Below are positions 49,306 through 59,505 of a DNA stretch of 64,000 nt, in pieces. The notes beneath the pieces were generated by a model. The model made no database searches. It was not told the DNA's origin and was given only the letters and a program-made list of their open reading frames with translations. A program made the translations under genes and the position numbers. Each line of letters opens with the position of its first letter. Within the stretch, counting starts at the first letter, position 1. Source of the stretch: Streptomyces griseosporeus. GTDB lineage: Bacteria; Actinomycetota; Actinomycetes; Streptomycetales; Streptomycetaceae. The stretch covers positions 124,001 through 188,000 of the forward strand of contig NZ_BNBR01000003.1 of the NCBI RefSeq assembly GCF_014656055.1, written 5' to 3'.

Positions 49306-52300
49306 ATGCGCTTCGGCATCCTCGGTCCTCTCGACCTCCGCACCGACGACGGCACCCCGCTCGACCCGGGCGGACCCCGGCCCCGGGCCCTGCTGACGCT
49401 GCTGCTCCTCGACGCGGGCCGCGCCGTCTCCGCCGGCCGCCTCACGGACGGGCTGTACGGCGCCGAGCCGCCCGCCGGGGCCGCGAACGCGCTCCAGTCG
49501 CAGATCTCCCGCCTGCGCCGCCGTCTCGCCCCGCACGCGGAGATCGAGGCCACCGCCGGCGGCTACCGGATCACCGCCCCGCCGGACACGGTCGACGCGC
49601 ACCGGTTCGCACACCTCTGCGCGGCCGGCCGGACCGCCCTCGCCGCGGGTGACCACGCCGGGGCCGCCGCCCTGCTGCGCGACGCCCTCGCCCTGTGGCG
49701 GGGCACCCCGCTGCCGGACCTGCCCGACGCGCACGCCGAGCGGGCCCGCCTGGAGGAGCTGCGGCCGGCCGCACTGCAGGACCGGATCGAGGCGGACCTC
49801 GCGCTGGGCGGGGGCGCGGAGCTGGTGCCCGAGATACGGGCGCTGCTGGCGGCCCATCCGCTGAGCGAGCGGCTGTACGGGCAGCTGATGCGGGCCCTGC
49901 ACGCCGCCGGGCGGCCCGGCGAGGCGCTCGCGGTCCACGAGGAGGCCCGGCGCGTCCTGGCCGAGGAGCTGGGCGCCGACCCCTCCCCCGAGCTGGCCGC
50001 GCTCCACCTGGAGCTGCTGAGGGGCGCGGACGGTGCCCCGCGCCGGCCCCGGCTGCCGGCCCAGCTGACCCGTTTCGTGGGCCGGGAGGCGGAGCTGGCC
50101 CGGATCGAGCGGGCGCTGGACTCGTCCCGCATGGTCACGCTCACCGGCCCCGGCGGGGTCGGCAAGACCCGTCTCGCGGTGGAGGCGGCCCGCGCGGCCG
50201 GCGAGGTCTGCTTCGTCGAGCTGGCGTCCCTGACCGACCCCGCCGGAATCCCCCGGGCCGTGCTGAGCGCGCTCGGTGTGCGCGAGGGCTTCCGCACGCC
50301 CGCCGGCGACATCGCCGATCGGCTGCTGGCCGTGCTGGAGGGCCGTACTCTCCTGCTGGTCCTGGACAACTGCGAGCACGTCGTGGACGAGGCGGCCCGA
50401 CTGTCGGCGCTGCTGCTCGCGGCCTGCCCCGGCGTGCGGGTCCTGGCCACCAGCCGGGAGTCGCTGGGCATCACCGGCGAGGTCCTGGTCGCCGTACCGC
50501 CGCTGGAGCCGGAGCCGTCGCTCGCGCTCTTCCTGGACCGGGCCCGCGCGGTCCGGCCCGGTTTCGACGGGCACGCGCGCGTGCCGGACATCTGCCGGGC
50601 GCTGGACGGGCTGCCGCTGGCGATCGAGCTGGCCGCGGCCCGGCTGCGCACCCTCACCCCCGACGAGCTGGCCGACCGGCTCGACGACCGGTTCCGGCTG
50701 CTGTCGCGCGGCGACCGCTCCAAGGCGCCCCGGCACCGCACCCTGCGGGCCGTGGTGGAGTGGAGCTGGGAGCTGCTGGACCCGGAGGAGCGGGAGCTGG
50801 CGGCCCGGCTGACGGTGTTCGCCGGGGGCGCCACGCTGGACGCCGTGGAGGCGGTGTGCGGGGTGCCGTACCCGGAGGACGTGCTGGCCTCGCTGGTGGA
50901 GAAGTCGTTCGTGGAGGTGTCCGAGGGGCGCTACCGGATGCTGGAGACCATCCGCGCGTACGCCGCCGGGCAGCTGGCGGCCGGCGAGGCGCTGCGGGCG
51001 GCGCACGCGGCGTACTTCCTGGAGCTGGCCGAGCGGGCGGAGCCGTGTCTGCGCGGCGAGCAGCAGTTGCCCTGGCTGGAGCGGCTGAGCGCCGAGCAGG
51101 GCAATCTGGACGCCGCGCTGCGCCACCTCACGCGCACCGATCCGCCGGTCGCGCTGCGGCTCGGCGCGGCCCTGACGTGGTTCCTGCGGCTGCGCGGACT
51201 GCACGGCGGGCGACTGGCGCAGGCCCGCGCGCTGCTCGCGGCGGTCGGTGAGGAGCCGCCGGAGGGGCTGGCCGAGGAGTACGCGCTGTGCCTGATGAAC
51301 GCGGTGTCCGCGGCGGGGGACGATCCGGCCGACGACGAGCGCGTCGCGCGCGTGGCCGCGCTCATGGGGTCGTTCGACGGCCCGCTGCGGTACCCGTTCA
51401 CCGTCGTCCTGTGGTCCCTCACCGGCGGCCCTCTGCTGACCGCGGTCGACGGGCAGGTCCGCGCCCAGCTCGGGCACGCGCCCTGGGGGCTGGCGCTCCT
51501 GGACCTCGGCCTCGCCTACCAGGCCCTGTTCTCGGGGCGTGCGCGGGACTCCGAGGAGGCCTTCACCCGCGCGCTGAACGGTTTCCGCACCACCGGTGAC
51601 CGCTGGGGCATGGCCAACTGCCTCGACCCGCTGGGCGGCTTCGCGCTCTGGCGCGGCGACCACGACCGCGCCCTGCGTCTGCTCGACGAGGGCCTGGAGT
51701 ACGTCCGCGAACTGGACGCCCCCGAGGAGACCGCCGACCTGCTGCGCACCCGGGCGATCGTCCTGCTGTCGCGGGGCGCGGCCGAGGAGGCCGCCGCGCA
51801 CTTCACGCGCTCCGCGCGGCTGGCCCGGGACGCGGGCGCCTCCGACAAGGTGGCGGGCGCGTGGCGGGGCCTCGGGGACGTCGCCCGCCTCGCCGGGGAC
51901 ACGGCACGCGCGCGTGGGCACTACGAAAGCGCGCTGGAGGTGTGCGCGACCAACTGGTTCAGCGTCGGCGAGACCGCTCGGATCCTCCTCGGCCTCGCCC
52001 GGACCGCGGCGGCGGAGGGCGACCGGGACGCGGCGCTCGACTGGTGCGCGCAGGCCCGCGCGCAGGCGCTGGAGTCGCCCGACACGCTGCTGCTGGCCGA
52101 CGTCGCCGACGCGCTGGCCGGCCTCGCCGCGCGACCCGAGCGGGCGGCCGGACTCCTCGGCGCCGCGGCGGGCCTGCGGGGCGCCGAGCCGGCCGCCGAC
52201 CCGGACGTCGTACGCACCCGGCAGCGGGTCCGCGCCGCCCTCTCCCCCGAGGCGTACGACAAGGCGTTCGAACGGGGCCGCGCGCTGCGGTCAGCGGCGG

Positions 52301-52314
52301 TCAGCGAACGGTAG
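49306..52314 (+). CDS. AfsR/SARP-type BTAD regulator with NB-ARC ATPase and TPR domains
   Basis: A 1002-residue multidomain regulator. The N-terminal OmpR-type winged helix (about 1-95, MRFGILGPLDLRTDDG, ALQSQISRLRRRL) is followed by a BTAD domain (about 95-245, ERARLEELRPAALQDRIEAD, GQLMRALHAAGRPGEALAVH). An NB-ARC-like P-loop ATPase has LTGPGGVGKTRLAVEAA (about 280-296), LLLVLDNCEHVVDEA (about 349) and DGLPLAIELAAARL. A TPR-rich half (about 560-1000) follows. Such STAND ATPase regulators control secondary metabolism or stress pathways. The target is unknown. The start has no strong Shine-Dalgarno. It lies head-to-tail upstream of the FAD monooxygenase (36-base gap), so the two may be one operon. 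Confidence 0.88.
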   Translation: MRFGILGPLDLRTDDGTPLDPGGPRPRALLTLLLLDAGRAVSAGRLTDGLYGAEPPAGAANALQSQISRLRRRLAPHAEIEATAGGYRITAPPDTVDAHRFAHLCAAGRTALAAGDHAGAAALLRDALALWRGTPLPDLPDAHAERARLEELRPAALQDRIEADLALGGGAELVPEIRALLAAHPLSERLYGQLMRALHAAGRPGEALAVHEEARRVLAEELGADPSPELAALHLELLRGADGAPRRPRLPAQLTRFVGREAELARIERALDSSRMVTLTGPGGVGKTRLAVEAARAAGEVCFVELASLTDPAGIPRAVLSALGVREGFRTPAGDIADRLLAVLEGRTLLLVLDNCEHVVDEAARLSALLLAACPGVRVLATSRESLGITGEVLVAVPPLEPEPSLALFLDRARAVRPGFDGHARVPDICRALDGLPLAIELAAARLRTLTPDELADRLDDRFRLLSRGDRSKAPRHRTLRAVVEWSWELLDPEERELAARLTVFAGGATLDAVEAVCGVPYPEDVLASLVEKSFVEVSEGRYRMLETIRAYAAGQLAAGEALRAAHAAYFLELAERAEPCLRGEQQLPWLERLSAEQGNLDAALRHLTRTDPPVALRLGAALTWFLRLRGLHGGRLAQARALLAAVGEEPPEGLAEEYALCLMNAVSAAGDDPADDERVARVAALMGSFDGPLRYPFTVVLWSLTGGPLLTAVDGQVRAQLGHAPWGLALLDLGLAYQALFSGRARDSEEAFTRALNGFRTTGDRWGMANCLDPLGGFALWRGDHDRALRLLDEGLEYVRELDAPEETADLLRTRAIVLLSRGAAEEAAAHFTRSARLARDAGASDKVAGAWRGLGDVARLAGDTARARGHYESALEVCATNWFSVGETARILLGLARTAAAEGDRDAALDWCAQARAQALESPDTLLLADVADALAGLAARPERAAGLLGAAAGLRGAEPAADPDVVRTRQRVRAALSPEAYDKAFERGRALRSAAVSER

Positions 52315-52349
52315 GGGGACGGTCAGCGCCGCCCGCGAGGCTCACCGGC

Positions 52350-53542
52350 ATGACGCAGACGACACAGCACCTCGCCCACCTGAACGTCCTGATCTCCGGC
52401 GCCAGCGTCGCCGGACCCGCGCTCGCCCTGAACCTCGCCCGGTACGGCGCCCGGGTCACCGTCGTCGAGAAGGCGCCCGCGCTGCGCGACGGCGGCTTCG
52501 CGGTCGACTTCCGCGGGCACGTCCACCGCACGGTCCTCACCGCGATGGGCATATGGGACGACGTGCACGCCCACCAGACCCGCATGGGACGCCAGATCGT
52601 CGTCGACGCGGACGGCACCCCGCGGGTGGAGCTGCCGGCCGAGATGATGAGCGGGGACGTGGAGATCCTCCGCGGCGATCTGTCCCGGATCATGTACGAG
52701 CGCACGAAGGACACGGTCGAGTACGTCTTCGGCGACTCGGTCGCCACGCTGGCCCAGAGCGGCGGCGGGGTCGACGTCACCTTCGAGCACGGCGCCCCGC
52801 GCCGCTTCGACCTCGTCGTCGGCGCCGACGGGCTGCACTCGCGCACCCGCCGCCTGGTCTTCGGTGACGAGTCCCGCTACCTGCGCTTCTTCGACCACTA
52901 CGTGGCCGGCTTCCCCCTCCCGAACCACCTGGGTCTCGACCACACCGGCCGGATCCACAGCGAACCGGGACGCGCGATAGCCCTCGGCCACTCCGGCGGC
53001 GATCCCGGCCGCGCGGGCGCGCTGCTCGTCTTCCGGTCTACGCAGCTGGCGTACGACCGCCGGGACGTCGCCGCGCAGAAGAAGATCATCGCCGAGCGGT
53101 TCGCGGGCATGGGCTGGGAGGCCCCGACCGTCCTCGCCGCCCTGGCGGACACCGACGACCTGTACTTCGACGCGATCGCCCAGATCCACATCGACCGTCT
53201 CACCTCGGGCCGGGTCGCGCTGCTCGGCGACGCCGGGTACGGGGCCACCATGGGCGGCATGGGCACCGGCACCGCGATGGTCGCCGCGTACGTCCTGGCC
53301 GGTGAACTCGCCCTGGCCGGCGGGGACCACCGCACCGCGTTCGCCGCGTACGAGGAGCGGATCCGGGACTTCGCGAAGAACTGCCAGAAGAGGTCCGCCA
53401 ACGCGGGCCCCTTCTTCGCCCCGCCCACCGAGCGTGCGCTGCGCAACCGCGACCGCATGTACCGTGCGCTGAGTTCGCCGCTCCTGACGGGCCTGTTCAA
53501 GCGGCTCGCCGAGCGGGAGGCGACGCGCATCGCGCTGCCGGA

Positions 53543-53558
<16 letters not shown>
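52350..53558 (+). CDS. FAD-dependent monooxygenase
   Basis: A 402-residue class A flavoprotein hydroxylase. It has LISGASVAGPALALNLARYG (GxGxxG-type FAD motif with Ala/Ser variants, about 14-33), DLVVGADGLHSRTRRLVF (DG motif) and VALLGDAGYGATMGGMGTGT (GD motif). No signal peptide is seen. Similar proteins hydroxylate aromatic or polyketide substrates; the tetracycline-inactivating TetX group is a related branch. The substrate is unknown. The gene ends inside the thiD 3' end (16-base overlap). It may be cotranscribed with the preceding BTAD regulator. Confidence 0.85.
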
Positions 53559-54342
<784 letters not shown>

Positions 54343-54346
<4 letters not shown>

Positions 54347-55308
54347 GACTCGATGTCCCCGAAGTGGTCCCAGCCGCCCTTCTTCGTCCAGGGCGCCCCG
54401 TCGACGGTGACCTGGGGCAGCGCCGAGGGGTTGAGGACCTCGCCGATCACCTTCCAGCGGGCGGGCAGCTTGGCGTCCGGCGGGAAGGTCGCCACGATCG
54501 CGTGGTCCTCGCCGCCGGTCAGCACCCACTGCAGCGGGTCGACGCCGACGGCCTGCCCGATGTCGTTCATCTGGGTCGGGATGTCGATCGCGCCGGAGCG
54601 GATGTCGATACGGACCTTGCTCGCCTCGGCGATATGGCCGAGGTCGGCGATCAGCCCGTCGCTGACGTCGCACATGGCGGTGGCGCCGAGCGCGGCGGCG
54701 GCCGGACCGGCGTGGTACGGCGGCTCGGGGCGCCGGTGGGCCTCGACGAAGGCGCGCGGCGAGCGGAAGCCGCGGGACAGCACGGCGTACCCGGCGGCGG
54801 ACCAGCCGAGCCAGCCGGTGACGGCCACGATGTCCCCGGGTTGTGCGCCGGCGCGCGTGACGGGCTCCTGGTTGCGCAGGTCGCCGAGCGCGGTGATGGA
54901 CACCATGATCGTGTCGCCGCGCACCACGTCCCCTCCGACCACCGAGGCACCCGCGACCTGGCACTCGTCGCGCAGCCCGTCCATCAGCTCCGTCGGCCAG
55001 GTCACCGGCAGTTCGGCGGGGACGACCAGGCCGAGCAGCAGCGCGGTCGGTACGGCGCCCATCGCGGCGATGTCCGCGAGGTTCTGCGCGGCGGCCTTGC
55101 GGCCGACGTCGTAGGCCGTGGACCAGTCGCGGCGGAAGTGCCGGCCCTCCAGGAGGATGTCGGTGCTGGCCACGACCCGGCGGTCGGGCGCGGCCACCAC
55201 CGCGGCGTCGTCGCCGGGGCCGACCCGGACCGCCGGGGTGGTGGTGAGACGGGAGGTGAGCTCCCTGATGAGCCCGAACTCCCCGAGCTCACCAACAGTG
55301 CCCTTCAT
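54343..55308 (-). CDS. thiL: Thiamine-monophosphate kinase ThiL
   Basis: A 321-residue kinase making thiamine pyrophosphate. GELGEFGLIRELTSRL, RVGPGDDAAVVAAPDRRVVA, STDILLEGRHFRRDWS and CDVSDGLIADLGHIAEASKV are hallmarks. ATG at 55308 gives family length. It starts 219 bases from the divergent RAM-domain gene. No THI-box (TPP) riboswitch was seen in that gap. Confidence 0.94.
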
Positions 55309-55526
55309 TGCCCTTGCTCCCCTTCTGCCTCTGTCCGTTCCCGGTCGCGCCCGACCAGTGTCCTCGATACGGTCGGAGTGACGGCCGTCGGGACCGCCGT
55401 CCTGTGGCGTCCCCGCACCCCGGCACGCGCGCGCCAGGTCCCGTAGGTCTCCCCGTGGCGACCGGCGACGCGATACCGTGGCGTTCCTTTTCCCCACATG
55501 ATCCTCGTGGCCGCCCTGGAGGTTCC

Positions 55527-55760
55527 GTGGTACAGGCGTACATCCTGATCCAGACGGAGGTCGGCAAGGCGTCGACCGTCGCCGAGACGATCAGCAAGAT
55601 CCCTGGAGTCATCCAGGCCGAGGACGTCACAGGACCGTACGACGTCATCGTCCGCGCCCAGGCCGACACCGTCGACGACCTGGGCCGCATGGTGGTCGCC
55701 AAGGTCCAGCAGGTGGACGGCATCACCCGCACCCTGACCTGCCCGGTCGTTCATCTGTAG
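55527..55760 (+). CDS. Stand-alone RAM (Lrp/AsnC ligand-binding) domain protein
   Basis: A 77-residue protein: MVQAYILIQTEVGKASTVAE, then PGVIQAEDVTGPYDVIVRAQ and VDDLGRMVVAKVQQVDGI. This is only the RAM domain of Lrp/AsnC regulators, with no helix-turn-helix. Such proteins form oligomers that bind amino acids and may modulate full-length Lrp proteins. GTG at 55527 has GGAGG at the right spacing. It is followed 20 bases later by the DUF3515 lipoprotein. Confidence 0.85.
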   Translation: MVQAYILIQTEVGKASTVAETISKIPGVIQAEDVTGPYDVIVRAQADTVDDLGRMVVAKVQQVDGITRTLTCPVVHL

Positions 55761-55780
55761 CCCCCGTCTACCCTTGGCCG

Positions 55781-56263
55781 GTGAGCATCTTCCGTCACCG
55801 GCCTCTCGGCCTGCCCGCACTCGTCCTGCTGATCGCCACCGCGGGCTGCTCAACGGCAGACGACAGCGCGCGGGCGGCGGTTCCCTCGCCGGGGGCCGAG
55901 GTGTCCGCATTGTGCGGGAACCTGGACAAGGCCCTGCCGTCCGAGGTGGACGGCACCGGTCGCCGGGATCCCGCGCCCGCGTCCGCGCTGACCGCGGGGT
56001 GGGGGGACCCGGCGATCATACTGCGCTGCGGGGTGCCGCGGCCCGCGGAGATGGACGACGAGGAGGCCGACGGCGTCGAGGTGGACGGGGTCGGCTGGCT
56101 GCTGCAGAAGCGGCAGGACGGGTCGTTCCGGTTCACGACGACGCTCAGGAAGGCGTACGTCGAGGTGAGCATTCCCGAGGGGCGCACGGGGGACGGTATG
56201 GCGCCCCTCGTCGACGTCGCCCCGGCTGTCAAGAAGGCGATCCCCGCAGGGATCGCCGACTAG
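55781..56263 (+). CDS. DUF3515 lipoprotein
   Basis: A 160-residue lipoprotein. The signal peptide (RHRPLGLPALVLLIATAG) ends in a lipobox (TAG-C, Cys23). The mature part has LCGNLDKALPSEVDG and ILRCGVPRPAEM, with two cysteines that may pair. DUF3515 proteins are actinobacterial, of unknown function, and often lie near ddl and thiL, as here. The start is GTG at 55781. The stop TAG lies in a CTAG. Confidence 0.82.
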   Translation: MSIFRHRPLGLPALVLLIATAGCSTADDSARAAVPSPGAEVSALCGNLDKALPSEVDGTGRRDPAPASALTAGWGDPAIILRCGVPRPAEMDDEEADGVEVDGVGWLLQKRQDGSFRFTTTLRKAYVEVSIPEGRTGDGMAPLVDVAPAVKKAIPAGIAD

Positions 56264-56278
56264 CCAGGGCCCGGGTTC

Positions 56279-57436
56279 TCAGCGCAGTCCGGTCGGCCTG
56301 CGCAGGGCCGCCTGGATGAGGCGGTCCACCAGCTCCGGGTAGGAGATGCCGGTCGCCTGCCACATCTGCGGGTACATCGAGATGGGCGTGAAGCCGGGCA
56401 TCGTGTTGATCTCGTTGATCACGAACTCGCCGTCCTCGGTGAGGAAGAAGTCCGCGCGGACCAGCCCCTCGCAGGACGCCGCCTCGAAGGCGTCCACCGC
56501 GAGCCGCCGCACCTCGGCGGTCTCCTCGTCGGTGAGCGGCGCCGGGACGACGCCCGGGGTGGAGTCGATGTACTTGGCCTCGAAGTCGTAGTAGGCGTGC
56601 GCGTCCGGCGGCGGGATCTCGGCGGGCACCGAGGCGCGCGGGCCGTCCTCGAACTCCAGGACGCCGCACTCGATCTCGCGGCCCCGCACGGCGGCCTCCA
56701 CGAGGATCTTCGGGTCGTGCCGCTGCGCCTCGGCGATCGCCTCGTCGAGCCCGGACAGGTCGTCCACCTTGGTGATGCCGATGGACGAACCGGCCCGCGA
56801 CGGCTTCACGAACAGCGGCCAGCCGTGCTCGCCGGCGAAGTCGACGATCTTCTTGCGGGCGGCGGAGACGTCCTGCTGCCACTCGCGCGGCCGGATCACC
56901 ACGTACGGGCCCACCTTGAGCCCGAAGGAGGTGAACACCCGCTTCATGTACTCCTTGTCCTGGCCGACGGCCGAGGCGAGCACACCCGAACCCACGTACG
57001 GCACACCGGACAGCTCCAGCAGGCCCTGGAGGGTGCCGTCCTCGCCGTACGGGCCGTGCAGCACCGGGAAGACGACGTCGACCTCGCCGAGCGCCTTGGG
57101 CACGGAGCCGGGCTCGCTGTAGACGACCTCGCGGCTGGCGGGGTCGACGGGGAGCACCACGCCGCCCTCGCCGGACTCGGCCAGCTCCTCGACGCTGGGC
57201 GTACGGCGGTCGGTGATCGCCATGCGCTCCGGCTCGTCGGCCGTGAGCGCCCACCGGCCGTCCTGGGTGATGCCGATCGGCAGGACGTCGTACTTCGTCC
57301 GGTCGAGGGCCTTGAGGACGGCGCCGGCGGTGACCACGGAGATCCCGTGTTCGGAGCTGCGCCCACCGAACACGACGGCCACGCGCGGCTTGCGAGGCGG
57401 CTGCTCAGGGCTCTGGGGGAGGTTCTCGGTGCTCAT
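56279..57436 (-). CDS. ddlA: D-alanine--D-alanine ligase
   Basis: A 385-residue ATP-grasp enzyme that makes the D-Ala-D-Ala of peptidoglycan precursors. VAVVFGGRSSEHGISVVTAG, FPVLHGPYGEDGTLQGLLEL, LFVKPSRAGSSIGITKVDD and FVINEINTMPGFTPISMYPQ are signatures. I judge it D-Ala-D-Ala rather than D-Ala-D-Lac from the overall family resemblance. It lies 59 bases downstream of the gpsA stop and is convergent with the lipoprotein gene. Confidence 0.95.
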   Translation of the reverse strand: MSTENLPQSPEQPPRKPRVAVVFGGRSSEHGISVVTAGAVLKALDRTKYDVLPIGITQDGRWALTADEPERMAITDRRTPSVEELAESGEGGVVLPVDPASREVVYSEPGSVPKALGEVDVVFPVLHGPYGEDGTLQGLLELSGVPYVGSGVLASAVGQDKEYMKRVFTSFGLKVGPYVVIRPREWQQDVSAARKKIVDFAGEHGWPLFVKPSRAGSSIGITKVDDLSGLDEAIAEAQRHDPKILVEAAVRGREIECGVLEFEDGPRASVPAEIPPPDAHAYYDFEAKYIDSTPGVVPAPLTDEETAEVRRLAVDAFEAASCEGLVRADFFLTEDGEFVINEINTMPGFTPISMYPQMWQATGISYPELVDRLIQAALRRPTGLR

Positions 57437-57495
57437 ATCGCGATGAGCGTACCCGCCCGTAGGGCCCGAGTCAGCGTCCGGCGGCGCGTCCTCGC

Positions 57496-58506
57496 TCAGC
57501 GTCGCTCGGGCTTCGCACTGCGCGACATCAGCTCCTTCACGGCGACCACCGGGGGCTTGCCCTCGTGGACGATCGCGACGACCGTCTCGGTGATCGGCAT
57601 GTCGACGCCGTGCCGGCGGGCCAGATCCAGCACCGACTCGCAGGACTTGACGCCCTCGGCGGTCTGCCGGGTGACCGCGATGGTCTCCTGGAGGGTCATG
57701 CCCTTGCCGAGGTTGGTGCCGAAGGTGTGGTTGCGCGACAGCGGCGAGGAGCAGGTCGCCACCAGGTCGCCCAGGCCCGCCAGTCCGGAGAAGGTGAGCG
57801 GGTCGGCTCCCATCGCGAGGCCGAGCCGCGTGGTCTCGGCGAGGCCGCGGGTGATGAGCGAGCCCTTGGCGTTGTCGCCGAGGCCCATGCCGTCCGCGAT
57901 GCCGACGGCGAGCCCGATGACGTTCTTCACCGCGCCGCCGAGTTCGCAGCCGACGACGTCGGTGTTGGTGTACGGCCGGAAGTACGGCGTGTGGCAGGCG
58001 GCCTGGAGCCGCCGGGCGACGGCCTCGTCGGTGCAGGCGACGACGGCGGCGGCCGGCATGCGGGCGGCGATCTCGCGGGCCAGGTTGGGGCCGGTGACCA
58101 CGGCGACGCGGTCCGGGCCGACCTTGGCGACGTCCTCGATGACCTCGCTCATCCGCATGGTGGTGCCGAGTTCGACGCCCTTCATCAGGGAGACGAGGAC
58201 GGTGCCCGGCGCCAGCAGCGGCGACCAGGCGGCGAGGTTGTCGCGCAGGGTCTGGGAGGGGACGGCGAGGACGGTGAAGTCGGCGCCGCGCAGGGCCTCG
58301 GCCGGGTCCGCGGTGGCCCGCAGATTCTCCGGCAGCTCCACGCCCGGCAGGTAGTCGGGGTTGGTCCGCGTGGAGTTGACCGCGTCGGCCAGCTCGGCGC
58401 GGCGGGCCCACAGGGTCACCTCGCAGCCGGCGTCGGCGAGGACCATGCCGAAGGCGGTGCCCCAGGAGCCGGTGCCCATGACGGCGGCCCGGACGGGAGT
58501 GCTCAC
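57496..58506 (-). CDS. gpsA: Glycerol-3-phosphate dehydrogenase [NAD(P)+] GpsA
   Basis: A 336-residue enzyme giving sn-glycerol-3-phosphate for phospholipid synthesis. AAVMGTGSWGTAFGMVLADA (Rossmann motif), VSLMKGVELGT, GPNLAREIA and GCELGGAVKNVIGLAVGIAD (catalytic Lys) are conserved. GTG at 58506 overlaps plsC by 4 bases, so the two phospholipid genes are coupled. Confidence 0.96.
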   Translation of the reverse strand: MSTPVRAAVMGTGSWGTAFGMVLADAGCEVTLWARRAELADAVNSTRTNPDYLPGVELPENLRATADPAEALRGADFTVLAVPSQTLRDNLAAWSPLLAPGTVLVSLMKGVELGTTMRMSEVIEDVAKVGPDRVAVVTGPNLAREIAARMPAAAVVACTDEAVARRLQAACHTPYFRPYTNTDVVGCELGGAVKNVIGLAVGIADGMGLGDNAKGSLITRGLAETTRLGLAMGADPLTFSGLAGLGDLVATCSSPLSRNHTFGTNLGKGMTLQETIAVTRQTAEGVKSCESVLDLARRHGVDMPITETVVAIVHEGKPPVVAVKELMSRSAKPERR

Positions 58507-59339
58507 GTGCCCTGTCCTTCCGCCTGCTTCCCCGGGGCCTCGGCCCGCGCCTGCGCCTCGGCCTGCGCGTCGGCCTGCGCCTTGGCCTTGGCCCGCGCCT
58601 CGGCCTGCGCCTGGGTGCGGCGCCGCTGTTCGATGCGCTCGCGGCGCGGGTCGTACGGCGTCTCGGGCGCCTTCTCGCCGCGGATCTCCTCCAGCTGGCG
58701 GGTGATGGCGGCCATGATGACCTCGGTGGCCTCCTTGAGGACGTCCGCGGTCATCTCCTTGCCGTAGAAGCGGGAGAGGTCCACGGGCGGGCCGACGAGG
58801 ACGTGGTGCGTCTTGCGCGGCAGGAGGTTCGGCTTCTTGGCGTACGGCGGCAGCAGTTCGTTGCAGCCCCACTGGGCGACCGGGACGACCGGGCACTTCG
58901 TCTGCAGGGCGACGCGGGCGGCGCCGGTCTTGCCGGTCATGGGCCAGCCGTCCGGGTCGCGGGTCAGGGTGCCCTCGGGGTAGAAGGCGACGCACTCGCC
59001 GCGCTCCACGGCGTCGATCGCGGCCCGGAAGGCGCTCAGCGCGTCGGTGGACTCGCGGTAGACGGGGATCTGCCCGGTGCCGCGCATCGCGGCGCCCACG
59101 AACCCCTTCTTGAAAAGCCCGCTCTTCGCCAGAAAACGCGGAACCCGTCCGGTGTTGTACTGGAAGTGGGCGTAGGCGAAGGGGTCGACGTGCGAATTGT
59201 GGTTCACCACGGTGATAAATCCGCCCTCGGCCGGAATGTGCTCCATTCCGCGCCAGTCCCGCTTGAGCAGAGCCACCAGCGGGGGTTTGCAGATCACTGC
59301 GGCGAAGCGGTACCAGAAGCCGATTCTGCGGCGGGGCAC
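58503..59339 (-). CDS. plsC: 1-acyl-sn-glycerol-3-phosphate acyltransferase PlsC-like
   Basis: A 278-residue acyltransferase. NHNSHVDPFAYAHFQYNTG carries the NHxxxxD catalytic motif (about 46-52), AFYPEGTLTRDPDGWPM the EGT lysophosphatidate-binding motif, and VVPVAQWGCNELLPPY motif IV. The last ~40 residues are an Ala/Gln/Lys low-complexity repeat. GTG at 59339 has AGGAAGG upstream with suitable spacing. It overlaps gpsA by 4 bases and faces away from cofC, which is divergent. Confidence 0.93.
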   Translation of the reverse strand: MPRRRIGFWYRFAAVICKPPLVALLKRDWRGMEHIPAEGGFITVVNHNSHVDPFAYAHFQYNTGRVPRFLAKSGLFKKGFVGAAMRGTGQIPVYRESTDALSAFRAAIDAVERGECVAFYPEGTLTRDPDGWPMTGKTGAARVALQTKCPVVPVAQWGCNELLPPYAKKPNLLPRKTHHVLVGPPVDLSRFYGKEMTADVLKEATEVIMAAITRQLEEIRGEKAPETPYDPRRERIEQRRRTQAQAEARAKAKAQADAQAEAQARAEAPGKQAEGQGT

Positions 59340-59505
59340 GCGAACACCTTCCTGTCGAGCTGCCACCGGGGCCGGGGGGCCGCACAAGTGTCGCCCCAGG
59401 CCGCCGGTCTGTCGAGAACACCGTACGCCCCGCTGTCCCGGCTGCCCGATGGTCCCGGTGACAGCTGGGTGACAATGGCGGCGACACGGAAGGGGCGGTA
59501 CGTCG

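Noticed and set aside
49225..51921. Long open frame of ~900 codons antisense to the BTAD regulator
   Set aside because: Typical of GC-rich shadow frames: composition rich in Arg, Gln and Gly, no domain recognised, while the plus strand holds clear winged-helix, BTAD and NB-ARC motifs.
55309..55526. TPP riboswitch upstream of thiL
   Set aside because: No CUGAGA or other THI-box core was seen in the 218-base gap.
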